A DNA stretch of 64,000 nucleotides from Oxytricha trifallax. Lineage: Eukaryota; Ciliophora; Spirotrichea; Sporadotrichida; Oxytrichidae. Below, one piece after another: positions 1 through 11,288 of this stretch; the first letter of the stretch is position 1; the number at the start of each line of letters is the position of its first letter. Where the stretch lies: positions 1 through 64,000 of the forward strand of contig ARYC01000489.1 of the NCBI GenBank assembly GCA_000711775.1, written 5' to 3'. The notes under the pieces are model-generated. The model saw only the letters and a program-made list of their open reading frames with translations. It searched no databases and had not been told where the DNA came from. Both the position numbers and the translations under genes were made by a program.

Positions 1-53
1 AGTAGAATATTTATATTAAAATTTATAGATATTAGGTTCAAGAGTTATTGAAG

Positions 54-353
54 TCAAAAGTCAGAGCATCGAAATTTTACTTTTCCCTCAATAACTTCCT
101 TCAGTGTGAGATTCATGGAAGATAAGTATGGTAGAAGTTGTAGCCCATACCCTAAGCTATCGAATGGTGCATATATTACAATACAAATTCCTTTAGGATA
201 CAGAGATAAATTGAAAATAAGGTCAAAAATTTTGTAAAACGATGAGCAATAATGAAATCGATTTTTCTCGCTTGGCAAATCAGATGGTGAAAAACTCAAA
301 TCAAATCTTAAGCAGATTATCTCATGAAGAACATTTCTTCTCCTATAGTCAAA
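54..353 (-). CDS. Unidentified open frame in the left palindrome arm
   Basis: The frame is open for 99 codons between a TGA at 354-356 and the stop at 54-56. It has no ATG near the start; TTG at 299 is the first alternative start in a standard reading, so this may be part of a spliced or rearranged gene. The deduced peptide is rich in Phe, Ser, Leu and Tyr in its middle, with a motif LLPYLSSMNLTLKEVIEGK near the C-terminus. A similar motif occurs in the frame at 1,538-1,864. I recognise no family. Confidence 0.45.
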   Translation of the reverse strand, partial: FDYRRRNVLHEIICLRFDLSFSPSDLPSEKNRFHYCSSFYKIFDLIFNLSLYPKGICIVIYAPFDSLGYGLQLLPYLSSMNLTLKEVIEGKVKFRCSDF

Positions 354-837
354 TCAGTAGCTAATTACATTAGAGAGATAAATCGAAAATAAATCTGAAA
401 TGTAAAATAAAGTGTGAAAACTTAAATGTAACAAACATCACTCATATAAATTCTTGAGGCAACGAATTTAAGATTTTTATGAAGAGCACATTATGATCTA
501 TCATTTATCATCTAAAAGTTTTTCAATATCAATTCACTGAACAGAGAAAACCCCTAAACCCTTCTGGATAATTTTCGGATTTTTGAAAACCCAATTTCAA
601 AAATTTGATTTTCCGAAAATTATCCAGAAGGGTTTAAGGGGTTTTCTCTGCTCAGTGAATTGATATTGAAAAACTTTTAGATGATAAATGATAGATCATA
701 ATATGCTCTTCATAAAAATCTAAAATTCGTTGCCTCAAGACTTTATATGAGTGATGTTTGTTACATTTAAGTTTTCACACTTTATTTTACATTTCAGATT
801 TATTATCGATTTATCTCTCTAATGTAATTAGCTACTG

Positions 838-1137
838 ATTTGACTATAGGAGAAAAAATGTTCTTCATGAGATAATCTGCTTAAGATTTGATTTGAGTTT
901 TTCACCATCTAATTTGCCAAGCGAGAAAAATCGATTTCAATATTGCAAAACATTTTACAAAATTTTTGACCATATTTTCAATTTATCTCTGTATCCAAAA
1001 GGAATTTGTATTGGAATATATGCACATTCGATAGCTTAGGGTATGGGCTACAACTTCTACCCTACTCATCTTCCATGAATCTCACACTGAAGGAAGTTAT
1101 TGAGGGAAAAGTAAAATTTCGATGCTCTGACTTTTGA
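838..1137 (+). pseudogene. Mirror copy of the palindrome-arm frame, frameshifted
   Basis: This is the right-arm counterpart of the 54-353 frame. It encodes nearly the same residues, but near 1,023-1,028 it lacks one C that the left arm has (GCACATTCG against GCACCATTCG), which moves the C-terminal third out of frame. The stop at 1,135-1,137 mirrors the left-arm stop. The left arm therefore looks like the more intact copy and the right arm like a decaying one. Confidence 0.5.
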
Positions 1138-1228
1138 CTTCAATAACTCTTTAACCTAATATCTATAAATTTTCATATAAATATTCTACTTAGCTTATAG
1201 AATTCTCTATCAAAACATAATTCTAAAT

Positions 1229-1300
1229 TTTTCAATATCTCTTCACCCAAGAGAGAAAACCCCGAAATCCTCTTTTTCGGACACCCTCATAATCAAAAAG
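1229..1300. repeat. Telomere-like block related to the palindrome core
   Basis: TTTTTCAATATCTCTTCACC followed by GAGAGAAAACCCCGAAATCC repeats, with changes, the block next to the palindrome centre (about 519-563). Further right, GATGTTTGTTACA (about 1,443) also recurs from the right arm (about 753). A third, diverged unit of the same element therefore follows the palindrome. Confidence 0.5.
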
Positions 1301-1537
1301 TTGTACTGTGATGGAAAAAGGAGTATATCTTCGCTAAGAGTGATAGATAAGTGATGAGGTCTGAACTCTACCTTTGGAATTGTGTCCGGAATTTGTGTCC
1401 ATTTTGGAATTGTGTCCGGAACTTGTGTCCATTTGACTAGAGGTGATGTTTGTTACAATGTAACAAAAATCAAAATTTGGTCGAGTACCTGCAAAGAAAT
1501 TAAATTATCTCAGGCAGCGATTTTTTTCACGATATGA

Positions 1538-1864
1538 CTCTAGAAGGAATAATGTAGATCAAAACATAAGCTACATGTTCTACCCTACTCAGAATTGATG
1601 GAAAAAATCACTCAGAGAGTTATTTCGATTTTAGTGAAAGTCAAAAAAATTTCATATGATTTCGTTTATTTTAACGATAAAAATGAGTATGAATTTCCTG
1701 ATGAAAGACTCAAAGAAGATAAAATGTAGATCTTGATTAAATGCACAAAAAACTTATTTAGACCAAGTCCTCAAGAAATTTGGTTGAAGAAATAAGAAAG
1801 GAAGAAGTTTGAGGCAGAGAAATATTTAAAATCGATTTATCTCGATGGGGAAAATATTATGTGA
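1538..1864 (+). CDS. Unidentified 108-codon open frame (ciliate code)
   Basis: The frame is open from after a TGA at 1,535-1,537 to a TGA at 1,862-1,864 and includes several in-frame TAA/TAG codons. The peptide is charged and Lys/Glu rich. It contains LHVLPYSELMEKITQRVI, which aligns loosely with the LLPYLSSMNLTLKEVI motif of the palindrome frame. Taken with the shared block at 1,229-1,300, it is probably a diverged relative of the palindrome gene. Function unknown; no clear start codon at the 5' end. Confidence 0.5.
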
Positions 1865-2315
1865 ATACTATAAGAATGTAATAATGTCATTAAATTTTTC
1901 TCTACATCTTACACTTTTAAAATTTTTTCATAGCTATTTTGTATAGAGAGATATTAATTTATCAGGAGTTAAAAATTTTAAAAGTTAAATTTAAAGAGTC
2001 TACAGTTAAGATATGATAAATCAAATTTGATCAATCGATGAGTCAAATTATTGGCAGTTAAAAAATATCAAATTCAAATCAATATCAGTTAAAACGATAA
2101 TATAAAAATCAAAAAATACTAAAATTCCATATTTAATTTAATTTTTAATTTTATTTTAACAATTTCCCATTTTAAATCTATTTTGATAATAATTAAAAAT
2201 TTCAGAAGCAATATTATTTTAATGAGGAGAAAAAATTTGAAATAAAAATAAAAATAATGATATATTAATTTAAATTAAGAAAATAATAAAAATAAATTAC
2301 ATTTAAGTTTCCAAT

Positions 2316-2770
2316 GCTTTCATGTCTAAAGATTACTCAAAACTCCTTGTTGAGCTTGATTATAACTAGTAAAAGTTTAAATTAAAAATTATAAAAATAT
2401 TGTTAAATTATCAAATAAAGTAGACGATTTAAGATGAGATAAATACAATAAATTAAGATTCAAAAACTTCAAATTTATTGATATTATTTGACATTAAAGA
2501 TGCTTTAAACAAAACTAAATCATTCCATTAATTATTATTATATTAATAAAATCATTGACAAATGATCAATTTATTGAGATCCAAAACGAATAAGAATCAA
2601 GCAATTCTTAGGTTATCATGAAAGATGAAATGTATATCTTAAACTTCAAACGTGCTTTTGATTCTAGCTTTTAAAAGACTATTGATTAAATTAGCTAAAG
2701 TAATAAGAATATCCATCACTATTATAGTAACCAAATAAAAATTAAAATAAATAAAAATCTACTTGGTTGA
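2316..2770 (+). CDS. Gene A, N-terminal MDS candidates
   Basis: Two consecutive open frames (to TGA at 2,556-2,558; then ATG 2,618 to TGA 2,768-2,770) look coding. The first contains AFMSKDYSKLLVELDYNQQK, which aligns with IWMSHDAKKLILKLQEQN in the first MDS of gene B, and then LLILFDIKDALNK, which aligns with INVYHIKDIFEAF of gene B. The stretch between is Ile/Lys/Asn rich and may be an IES read through. The second frame contains KDEMYILNFKRAFDSSF and has no certain partner. These are inferred to be the earliest gene A islands inside the window. Confidence 0.5.
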
Positions 2771-3065
2771 GTAGCCAAAACATAAAATCTTTAGATAATT
2801 TTATAGAAAATTATAATCTTACAGAAGTCATTATTATGCTTTATTTTGTCGCATCTATGAACCAAGTTAATTATAATTTATTAATTGGATCTTAATTTAT
2901 TAAATTATTCCATCAATAGAAATGACGAAACCCCTTCAGTAGTTTAAATGAGTATTTATTGATTAAAGCAGATAATTAACGCCTAATTTATTAGGGTTTA
3001 ATGCATATTAATATTAGATTTCACCTGTGAAGTTTGGGTCTTTGGCCTAATACGTATAACATTGA

Positions 3066-3272
3066 TTATTTAGATCTGCTACTTTTAACCCTCCTGCTCT
3101 CAAGCTGAAGCTCGATCAGGGAACTTAAGTTCAAATAAAAATAAAGCTACTATTTGGAAAATTATGGCGCCAAAAAGTGACCCCTGAATCAAATTAACGG
3201 ACCAAAATCATCTAACTTGTCAAAAGAACAATTTACCAGTACTAATTGAAGATTAGCCTAAATCCAATTTGA
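3066..3272 (+). CDS. Possible MDS in a locally GC-richer patch
   Basis: A 68-codon frame lies between two TGA codons in a patch (about 2,960-3,360) clearly less AT-rich than its surroundings. The peptide has balanced composition, with PPALKLKLDQGTQ and KLWRQKVTPESNQRTK. No counterpart in gene B was recognised. A competing frame is open over part of the same stretch, so the reading frame is uncertain. Confidence 0.3.
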
Positions 3273-3399
3273 ATTCTAGTGATAGATGGAAAATTAAGAA
3301 GCATCAAAACTGGACAGTAGTTTCAACAAGATGAGGCCAAAAACTTTGTTTAACTTCAGTCTTAGTGATTCTATAGCAAAGCTGCTTCATAATTCTCCA

Positions 3400-6215
3400 C
3401 TACTCAAGTTTCATTTATTATTAATTTTGAATTTAAAAATATAGCAACTTCATTTTAAGTCTTAAAGCCTTTAAATTGTAGCAGCATCATATTGACGTAA
3501 TATTATTAATAAAACCATAACAACCTTAATCATTGAGTAGTTTCTTTTGCGAAATGGAGTTTCATTTTCAATTACATGTGCTTTATACATAAAAAATTAC
3601 AGACCTCATAAGTAGATTAAAGTATTCATAAATTATCTACTTCTATCAATCAAATCAATAAAAATATTGAAGAGGAATGAATTCGAGGTGAATTCGTTAA
3701 CTCTCTAAAGTAAAAGTAAAAATAATTTAAGTTTCTGTAAAAATAAAGAATTTTCAAATCAATATCAACAGAGTAAAAGAATAATTTATTTAGGTTTTTA
3801 AAAATCTATTAACAAAAATTTATTATATTTTCCATAATTGAATGTATTTCTACATTATTAATTATTTACTTAGAAAGTCTTTTCTTTATTAAATTATATT
3901 ATATAACTTGTAATACACAGTTAAGATAAATTAGGACATTTCTTCACACTAATTAATATTATCATTTAAGTCACAATAAACATACAACCCTAATTTGATG
4001 ATTCATATTTAAAAATTAAATATAGAATTATTATAATTAATGAGAATATTTATAAAATGATAGTAGACTTTAAAGACCCTTTAGTCAATAAAATATAGCT
4101 TAAACATAAAAATAATTAAAGATAATAATATATTTCAGTTTTGTTTAATAAAAAAGTTCATTTTCTTAAATGTACTAATTTATAGGAAAATAAAATTTTT
4201 TAATAATTTAATTTCAATTTATTAGATAATATTAATTGATTTTACTAGTTTAAATACATTATTTTACTTACTTTACCCTAATTTTTTAAAATTAAGATTT
4301 ATTAAGGAAATTGTTTTTAAAATATATCATATTTAAAATGTAATCTATTTTGATATTCAATAACTTAAAATATTATTTCGATCTATAATTATTAATCAAT
4401 AATTATTTATAGAATTTCTTAAAATAATAATAATCTTTAAATAGTGGAAATTTAAAACTTTAATTAAAGATATGATAAGATTTAAGTTAAAAATAATTAT
4501 ATTGTTCACTGCAAATGTAAATAAGATAACATTATTATATCAGGATAAAATAAATAAAAATTGAATTTAAAATATAATAAAAAATAATAATTATTGAGCT
4601 TGAAGGATATCTATATGACATTGAAAGTTAAACTCTAAAATCTTAATTTCAATAACCACTTTTATATTATAAAAATATATTTATAATAAAGAATTCGAAT
4701 AAATTATATTTAAAATACATATTATTAAGAAATACAATTAAATCTTTTTTATTAAACCATCGTAATTTTAAGAAAATTTGTAAATTATAATTAAATTACT
4801 TTGATTTTTCACTTTAAATTATTTTAAGCTTAAAATATAATCATTAATTTTAAAAATATGATCCAGAAATATATTTTGATTTAAACACTAAACTTCGTTG
4901 TGTAAATAATACGAAATTACGAAATGTTAAATGTTCTAATTTTAATTTCATATTTAAATAAAAAATTTAATGTTACATTTTAATTTTTCATATTTATGAA
5001 TTGTATATGTTGGAAAAACAAATAGATTGTACTGAAAAGGATTAGAATAGAATTACTTTAACTAGTTAAATTATTGAATAAATTTGATTTAATTTTTCTC
5101 TTCCACTTAAATCTCCTTTGAAAACTTAGCTTAATATTCTAAGTATCTCAGGTGATTAGTTAAAAAGAAATTTCCTTATATTATATTATAAATGTCAAGT
5201 ATTCTTCTTAAATGAGGTATTAGAAGTAACTGTAATTATAATTATTAAATATGGGAAGATAGAAAAACTAATGTAATGGACTTTAGTTATTGCTTTTAAC
5301 TGCCTCAGGAATAATCTCGTTGTAGTTCGTTTATAAAGGAATGAACCTTTAGCACCTCATTTATTTCTTCTCGTCATTTACCTAAAAAGACCTCGAGAAA
5401 AAATATAATATTTCTAAATCTAGGTTTATTCAATTAAGAATATAAAGTAGTCGTTAATGTCTATCATAAGCCGGCAGTCATCCTATCAAATTGTTAATCT
5501 CATATTTTATAGACTTTTTTCAATATCATCAGTATTCTTACACAGGCTAATCGAGTGTGCAAAATTTTAAATGTAATAATTACATATAACATTCAGGATT
5601 CGCAATGTTGTGCCTTATTAAATGTTAAGCTAAAGTATTTTTTTTATAATATTAGCATTTTTAAACGAATAATTTAATTGTTTAAAGTAAAATTGAATTT
5701 TGTTTAATAAAAAATTAAAATCCCATGCTAAATTAAAATTAATATTTTCCCTTATTCCCTCTGTTTTATTAATTATTTTTGTTTTTTCCCGAAATCAATT
5801 TAATTAATAATTATTAAAATAAAAATAAATTATTATTCATTAACTTTTAGGATCCATGAAACAAATATAAATCGTAAAAATTGAGAAAAATAAACACATC
5901 ACATATGCTTTTAGTGATTCCTCAAGTAATTATCAAAAACGAACAACAATAATTTAACTTACCTTTGAAAACAAAATCTAAATATACTCAAACATTTAAA
6001 ACATAAATATTTAAAGAAATAAATATGATTGTTGGTAATAGTTAGTATAGTAATTAATTATAATAAATATATTATTCAAAATAGTTAGCAGTTATTAAGA
6101 CTGAATCATCATGGCTAGTTCTGCTTAGTAGACATCTAAAATTTATAGTGCATTCGGTGACAGCCTTGTTTGATTCACTAAATTTTCTACCTTAAAAATC
6201 AAATTGAAAAAGGTT
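3400..6215. other. AT-rich DNA, mostly non-coding, a few weak islands
   Basis: Very AT-rich sequence with no recognisable gene apart from the gene A candidate at 4,593-4,680. Weak possibilities are an ATG frame at about 5,007-5,085 (+) and a 22-codon frame at 5,305-5,373 (-) in a GC-richer patch around 5,280-5,500. Probably IES or intergenic DNA. Confidence 0.5.
4593..4680 (+). CDS. Gene A, candidate MDS (propeller region)
   Basis: A short frame encodes ELEGYLYDIESQTLKSQFQQ followed by PLLYYKNI. It resembles gene B around 51,620-51,690 (SVCQYNKDTQKLEKLYSLSP followed by LVYEIEE) in spacing and in the Tyr-x3-Asp/Lys-x-Gln-Lys/Leu pattern. It falls between the 2.3-kb and 11.3-kb gene A islands, as collinearity predicts. 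The similarity is modest, so the call is tentative. Confidence 0.4.
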
Positions 6216-6220
6216 AAGAA

Positions 6221-6664
6221 AAAGGGGGAGAAAGTTTCCTAGCCCAAAATTTTATATGCACCCAAGGGGGCAAGTTTCCTGCAAAAAGATAGTTTCCTCC
6301 CCCCCTTCGGAAGTTTCCTGCCCCATACATTAAAATATGTAATTTTTATAGTTTTCAAAGAATCTTTATCATCAATTATGATACAGTTATTTTTAATTTA
6401 GCTTCAAATATCATTTCTACCTTGATAATGATTTTACATTTTAATGAAAATCACATTAATTATAAATAAAAAAATAATTATTTTAGCCTTGTTTATAATA
6501 TATAATTTGATAAAAAATAATTATGTAGCTTGAAAAATATATATTAATAAAAGTTGTTTAGTACATGTTTATTGTTATTGAAATTGAAATTTATTTATTT
6601 CTAATATTTTTATTGCAAACAATATAAAATTTAATGATGGGAGCAGGAATATTCCCCCCCCTCC
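6221..6664. mobile_element. Family-1 MITE with GGAAGTTTCC-type ends, copy 1
   Basis: About 440 bp. The left side carries several AGTTTCCTGCCCC-like units and the right end has the inverted form (GGAGCAGGAATATTCCCCCC). Its interior matches the element at 33,876-34,316 in reverse orientation, including ATTTTATATGCACCCAAGG and the long AT-rich core. No coding capacity. It is non-autonomous by appearance. Confidence 0.75.
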
Positions 6665-6856
6665 AGAAAAAGTAATAGAGACAGTTAAGATATACAGTAG
6701 TGAAGCATGATAAAAAGTATGTAGATATTTAATATTTTTTGTTTTTAATCTTAATCTTTAATTTCCGATGTTGCCTGATGATTAAAAAGTAACAAGTCTA
6801 TATATCAAAATATTTATTATTTTGATTATAAATAATAAACATTACATTATGGTAAT

Positions 6857-8048
6857 TGTTCCAACCGAGACCCCCTTCCACCCCCTCTCAGTCCTAAAAC
6901 GAGAACACCCCTCCCACCCTAACTAGAAAACAACAACATCCCTATTCATGTGATAATTTTGATTCTCAATGTTTAAATGATTTTCGTTCATGACATGTTG
7001 ATATTATAATACTTCTTACATATAAAAAATATCATTTTTTACAAATTTTTCTCAACCTATAAAATGATACTCTTTTTAAATTTTGGTATTTAAATACTTT
7101 AACTACGTCCTTCGACTATTTAAGCTCATACTTCTATAGGAAATTACTTAATCATCTATCTGTCATGGTCTTGATATAATTACAACGAAAAAATAATCAA
7201 CAACAAATCACAAAAATATTAATCCTTTTAATTCAAATCATTTTAATCGACTACATTCAATATAATTTCAATAGTAAATAGTAGTCCCATTAATTTTTAA
7301 ATTATATTTTTTTTCTTAATTTTCCTGTATATTATATAATTATAATTTTAATAGCAATTGATTTTTATGTAAAATAATTATCAAGAATATTAATATAATG
7401 TGTTTTTAAACTAACATTTATTAAATTCAAATGAAATTCATGTAATTTGATTTTTAAAATTATGTCTATATTTTTAACTAACTGAATTATACTTGTTTAA
7501 AAACACATTATATTAATATTCTTGATAATTATTTTACATAAAAATCAATTGCTATTAAAATTATAATTATATAATATACAGGAAAATTAAGAAAAAAAAT
7601 ATAATTTAAAAATTAATGGGACTACTATTTACTATTGAAATTATATTGAATGTAGTCGATTAAAATGATTTGAATTAAAAGGATTAATATTTTTGTGATT
7701 TGTTGTTGATTATTTTTTCGTTGTAATTATATCAAGACCATGACAGATAGATGATTAAGTAATTTCCTATAGAAGTATGAGCTTAAATAGTCGAAGGACG
7801 TAGTTAAAGTATTTAAATACCAAAATTTAAAAAGAGTATCATTTTATAGGTTGAGAAAAATTTGTAAAAAATGATATTTTTTATATGTAAGAAGTATTAT
7901 AATATCAACATGTCATGAACGAAAATCATTTAAACATTGAGAATCAAAATTATCACATGAATAGGGATGTTGTTGTTTTCTAGTTAGGGTGGGAGGGGTG
8001 TTCTCGTTTTAGGACTGAGAGGGGGTGGAAGGGGTCTCGGTTGGAACA
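6857..8048. mobile_element. Family-2 palindromic element with C-rich ends
   Basis: A near-perfect 1.19-kb palindrome centred near 7,452. It opens with TGTTCCAACCGAGACCCCCT and closes with the complement. The C-rich terminal block (CCCCCTTCCACCCCCTCTC) followed by AT-rich arms recurs at 27,314-28,110 and 57.3-58.75 kb. The small ORFs inside are incidental; no protein was recognised. Confidence 0.85.
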
Positions 8049-8140
8049 GGTACTAACTTACTTATGTTAAAAAATTATTGATAAAATTTAAATTTTAAAC
8101 TATCCAATAATAAATAATATTATTTTGATTAAAAATATAC

Positions 8141-8771
8141 GGCTAGCAGGTAGAACACACCCCCCCTAATGTACTATTTTCATTTTGTAGTCTTGTAGAG
8201 TTTTTGACGCTGAGCAAGATTGTCAGAAGCGCCTTTTGCTTGCGAGCAATAGTTTTCGAGCTACGACCAAAATTAAGTTCATTTTTATACATAAAAACAT
8301 AATAAAAATAGTCAAAAATTAAAAATATTTTTTGTTTTTAAATTTTATTAAAAATCAATATTTGGGTCTTTTTTTGTCGTATTCTGAGCAAAAATCTAAT
8401 TATTGAAGTAATATTTTGGAAAGTTACCATTTTTGTCATATTTGATAATTTTAGCATTAATAATGTATTTCTGACAAAAATGGTAACTTTCCAAAATATT
8501 ACATCAATAATTAAATTTTTGCTCAGAATACGACAAAAAGACCCAAATATTGATTTTTAATAATATATAAAAACAAAAAATATTTTTAATTTTTGACTAT
8601 TTTTATTATGTTTTTATGTATAAAAATGAACTTAATTTTGGTCGTAGCTCGAAAAACTATTGCTCGCAAGCAAATGACGCTTCTGACAATCTTGCTCAGC
8701 GTCAAAAACTCTACAAGACTACAAAATGAAAATAGTACATTAGGGGGGGGGGTGTGTTCTACCTGCTAGCC
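8141..8771. mobile_element. Family-4 palindromic element, 8-bp target duplication
   Basis: A 631-bp inverted repeat starting GGCTAGCAGGTAGAACACAC plus a run of C, and ending in the complement. It is flanked by identical 8-bp direct repeats AAATATAC (8,133-8,140 and 8,772-8,779), the mark of a transposition event. Arms share GAGTTTTTGACGCTGAG with the copy at 34,902-35,526. No ORF of note, so it must be mobilised in trans if active. Confidence 0.9.
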
Positions 8772-9117
8772 AAATATACTATATAATTTAAGGGATTATA
8801 TTGCATAAGTTGTCAATATGACAAAAATTAAATTGAATTTGAAATATTATTTTAAATAAAAAAAGTTAGAATATATTATAATATTAGTTAAAATAATTCA
8901 ATCATTATTCAAAGTAACTTATAAATTATTGCAAAGTAATAAATAAAATCGGTTTATTAAGATAATTTTCATTTTTTCAAGGTTAAACTTAAGTGATTAT
9001 AGGGTTCCATAAAAAGAGAAGTAATTTTTTGTTAATATTGATAAAAAAAAATTTTTAATGAGAAATAAAAAAAATTAAAATACAAAAGTAATTTTCATTA
9101 TTTATAACTGCCATTAA

Positions 9118-9933
9118 ATAAGTGTATTCTTAAATCAAAATTTTATTCTAGTATTTAATATTATAAATAATTATGACAAAGTATAAATTTATTAAAATAA
9201 AAAAATGTATGTGTGCAAATTGTGAAAATAAATCCGTAAGAGTACATTCCTGAATTGATAGATAATATTTTTGTCTATGACGAGCTGATCCTAGGGACAA
9301 TCCGTTTTCATATTGAAGTGAGATTGCTTGATAAGCAGACTCAGATATTACTTATTGAAATATGAATATAGAGAGATTCTTCTACCTAGACAACATACTG
9401 TAATGAAGAAGTTGCTAGAACACTGGGGTATTGCAGTAGATGCCAAGTTCGGGGAAACATAAGAGTTCTACATAGAACTCTTTACCATTTTAAGACAACC
9501 GATCTCCCTTCATAACGAAAAATTACCAAGAACAGGGAATGCTTTGAAAAGAGATGCCATACAGTAACACCATATGTAGAGTTTAAATTAGTCAAGCTCA
9601 CTTAAACTGTCTAAAATACATATCCAGATGAAGATAATCTTTGGAGAGATAGTTTAAAGGACAAACTGATTCAACCCCAAAACATCAAAAAAATATCTTC
9701 AAGAGATACGGAGTTTAATGATCAATTATTTGCAAATCCATTTCAAATAATTACTAATTTTAATTATATAAATACATGTTTATGACTGTAACAATTATCT
9801 ACCGCAAGTTTAATTATTTATATCTCTGCACAATTTGCACACAAATATATTAAAATTTAGTTAATTTATAATTTGGTCATAATCATTTAAAAAATTAAAT
9901 TACTAGAATCAAATTTGACTTAAGAGTACCTAA
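9118..9933. mobile_element. Decayed SF3-helicase element with about 100-bp terminal inverted repeats
   Basis: Bases 9,118-9,226 and 9,827-9,933 form an imperfect terminal inverted repeat that includes GTGTGCAAATTGTG. The same repeat type (ATTATGACCAAATT, then GTGTGCAAGTGTGCAAA) bounds the larger copy at 57.04-60.46 kb. Between them lies a degenerate helicase gene. The element is reduced to about 0.8 kb, consistent with internal deletion and decay. Confidence 0.7.
9250..9580 (+). pseudogene. Degenerate C-terminal part of an SF3-helicase gene
   Basis: The reading is broken by in-frame TGA codons and shifts, but successive segments match the gene at 58.8-60.1 kb: YDELILG (there CDELILG), LLDKQTQILLIE (there FLDKEPQVLLID, the Walker B region), then MKKLLEHWGIAVDAKFGE (there MKKLLEGRGYAVDVKFGE). 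The Walker A part is missing. At the motif C region this copy keeps the frame that the 59-kb copy has lost (FYIELFTI). Confidence 0.75.
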
Positions 9934-10134
9934 ATAGTGACATTTATAAATAAATAAGATTTTAATTATATTATAATTTTTTAATTTCACTTTTTCAATC
10001 GTATTTATTAATAATATGTTTAAAATAGCTATATAAACGCTAATCAATTATTCTATCTATATAATTTTAAATCATTTTATTGCCAAATTTTACGGTAACT
10101 TATTTTTTTAATTACAATTAAATTCTAATTAAAA

Positions 10135-11185
10135 TTCTGGGTAATAGCCTCAGAAAGGGGTAGATATAATTTTTCTTTAAATTTCAAAACTATTTAATGT
10201 TTATAAGACCTTCTAATAAATTTATATAAATTAATTAAAAGGTATTAATGACTATTTTTAATGGATAAGGACTCTTATATTATTTTATCGTTATACTTTC
10301 AAGGTACCTACATTCATAATGATCAAATTATAGCAAAAATCATTATATAAATCTATTAATATGCGATAATATTTATATATTTTTCAAGATTTATTACTTC
10401 ATGAGCAGAAGGCCACATTAATTTGTATATGAATCAAACTTAAATGTGAACTATAATCTAGACTAAGTTAAAATAATTCATTTAAAAAACATTAGTGATG
10501 AAGCAATAAATCGTGAAAAATATACATATTATCACAAATAAAATAGTTTTAAAATAAATTATTTTGTTATAATTTACTCAATATAACTGATATACCTTGA
10601 AATTTTCATGATATAATAATATAAGAGTCTATTATCTATAGAGAGTGGTCATTATTGTAGGAAGACATTTGATTTGGGAAAATTATTTTATAAATAAATA
10701 TTAATCTAAATTAGTGGCAGTTAACTTTCTGAAAACCCTGACAATATGGTACTTGTTCGATAGAGAATTAAAAATTAGCTGGACTTTACTATTGGCGGTA
10801 CCTCTCTATCGCATCGAGGACCGAGATAAATCAACTTTAATTTAGGCATCAAAATCAACTAAACAAATCACCCAAAATAAAGTCGAATTATCTCGCTCTG
10901 AGATGCGATAGAGAGGTATCGCCAATAGTAAAGTCCAGCTAATTTTGAATTCTCTATCGAACAAGTACCATATTGTCTAGGTTTCAAGAAAGTTAACTGA
11001 CAATAATTTCGATTCATATTTATTTATTTTAAAATAATTTTCCCAAATCAAATGTCTTCCTACAATAATACCTTTTTATTAATTTATATAAAGTTATTAG
11101 AAGGTTTTACATAAATTAAATAGTTTTGAAATTTAAATAAAAAATTTTATCTTGCACCGCCATAAAGCTATTACCCTAAATTTCA
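10135..11185. repeat. Nested inverted repeats around a family-3 MITE
   Basis: Bases about 10,135-10,255 pair with about 11,065-11,185 (shared GAAATTTAAA and ACCTTCTAATAA blocks). Inside the left part a second inverted repeat pairs about 10,265-10,410 with about 10,497-10,635 (AGGACTCTTATATTATTTTA against its complement). The family-3 MITE at 10,655-11,065 follows. This looks like successive insertions of foldback elements into one another. Confidence 0.65.
10655..11065. mobile_element. Family-3 foldback MITE, TA target site, copy 1
   Basis: 411 bp beginning TTGTAGGAAGACATTTGATT and ending in the complement, flanked on both sides by TA. Most of its length pairs with itself, including the inner block GCTGGACTTTACTATTGGCG and a GGTACCTCTCTATCGC segment. 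Close relatives lie at 25,162-25,571 and 36,694-37,114. TA duplication and inverted ends are typical of Tc1/mariner-related MITEs. No ORF. Confidence 0.9.
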
Positions 11186-11288
11186 AAAATAAAATTCATC
11201 TCGCAACACTCTGTAGCTTGGGAAGAATTGGATAAAAGAAGAATATAAATTCGACTAAAGTCATCTTAAGCATTATAAGATCTCAAAA

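Larger units (their letters stand above)
1..1190. repeat. 1.2-kb near-perfect palindrome with an open frame in each arm
   Basis: The first ten bases are the exact complement of bases 1,181-1,190, and the arms pair with few differences to a centre near 597. Close to the centre, on both sides, lies a telomere-like tract (AAAACCCCTAAACCC at about 548-562 and its complement at about 633-648). Each arm holds one open frame running outward. The left end may lie outside the window. The structure resembles a foldback element or an inverted duplication; no transposase was recognised in it. Confidence 0.85.
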
